From an uncultured Asticcacaulis sp. (lineage in GTDB: Bacteria > Pseudomonadota > Alphaproteobacteria > Caulobacterales > Caulobacteraceae): a stretch of DNA of 21,358 nt. Positions 21,332 through 21,358 of the stretch are shown here, piece after piece. The DNA lies in assembly GCA_946482045.1 (NCBI GenBank), contig CAMLPZ010000035.1, positions 1 to 21,358 on the forward strand, written 5' to 3'. A program made the position numbers and the translations under genes. A model generated the notes under the pieces. It was not told the DNA's origin. It saw only the letters and a list, made by a program, of their open reading frames with translations, and made no database searches. Each line of letters begins with the position of its first letter. Position 1 is the first letter of the stretch.

Positions 21332-21358
21332 ATTTGGCACCATTGCGCCCATATGCTA

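Noticed and set aside
1..21358. tRNA or rRNA genes, CRISPR arrays, transposases or phage genes
   Set aside because: None recognised on either strand while reading; the intergenic gaps are short and hold only the structures listed.

Overview
The window reads as a chromosomal stretch of an alphaproteobacterium of the order Caulobacterales, probably close to Asticcacaulis or Caulobacter. The reasons are the high G+C content and NNC/NNG codon use, a GapR nucleoid protein, a TacA-like NtrC-family regulator with phospho-acceptor Asp54, the three-part proton-translocating transhydrogenase (pntAA/pntAB/pntB), the alphaproteobacterial aa3-oxidase subunit IV peptide, and two DUF6491-like secreted proteins. 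This placement comes from reading the proteins by eye, not from a search. I saw no rRNA, tRNA, CRISPR array, insertion sequence or phage gene.

Layout, left to right. (1) 53-2830, minus strand: mnmC (tRNA wobble-uridine modification), followed by two small secreted four-cysteine paralogs. (2) 2837-3930, minus: three small Ala-rich lipoprotein genes. The outer two form a duplicated module in which promoter-side elements, signal peptide and terminator are all repeated. (3) 4193-6531, minus: motA (flagellar stator) and an MltB-type lytic transglycosylase lipoprotein. (4) 6654-8504, plus: rpmJ (bL36) with a near-consensus promoter and a strong terminator, a HAD hydrolase, gapR behind a structured leader, and a conserved hypothetical protein. 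(5) 8506-13513: a carbohydrate locus made of a GPH-type sugar:cation symporter and a GH94 glycoside phosphorylase, translationally coupled, converging on a Tat-exported seven-bladed lactonase. (6) 13696-15159, minus: the sigma-54 activator, probably tacA. (7) 15435-17650, plus: an M3 oligopeptidase (PepF type) and the aa3 oxidase subunit IV peptide. (8) 17964-21290, plus: pntAA-pntAB-pntB and a DUF1801 protein.

How the genes may work together. The carbohydrate locus is the most interesting part. A periplasmic lactonase, a sugar symporter and a GH94 phosphorylase of about 783 residues would form a complete route for oxidised cellobiose: cellobionolactone to cellobionate in the periplasm, uptake, then phosphorolysis to glucose 1-phosphate and gluconate. 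This is inference; cellobiose or another beta-glucoside is the main alternative. A LacI-type operator candidate overlaps the promoter of the symporter gene, and a hairpin covers the ribosome binding site of the lactonase gene. The other parts are housekeeping: tRNA modification, cell wall, motility, translation, chromosome organisation, cell-cycle transcription and NADPH supply.

Several non-coding structures are not explained by the genes: a 64-base stem at 17246-17309, a nested inverted repeat before gapR, two mutually exclusive stems before pntAA, and exactly spaced conserved blocks before the duplicated lipoprotein genes.
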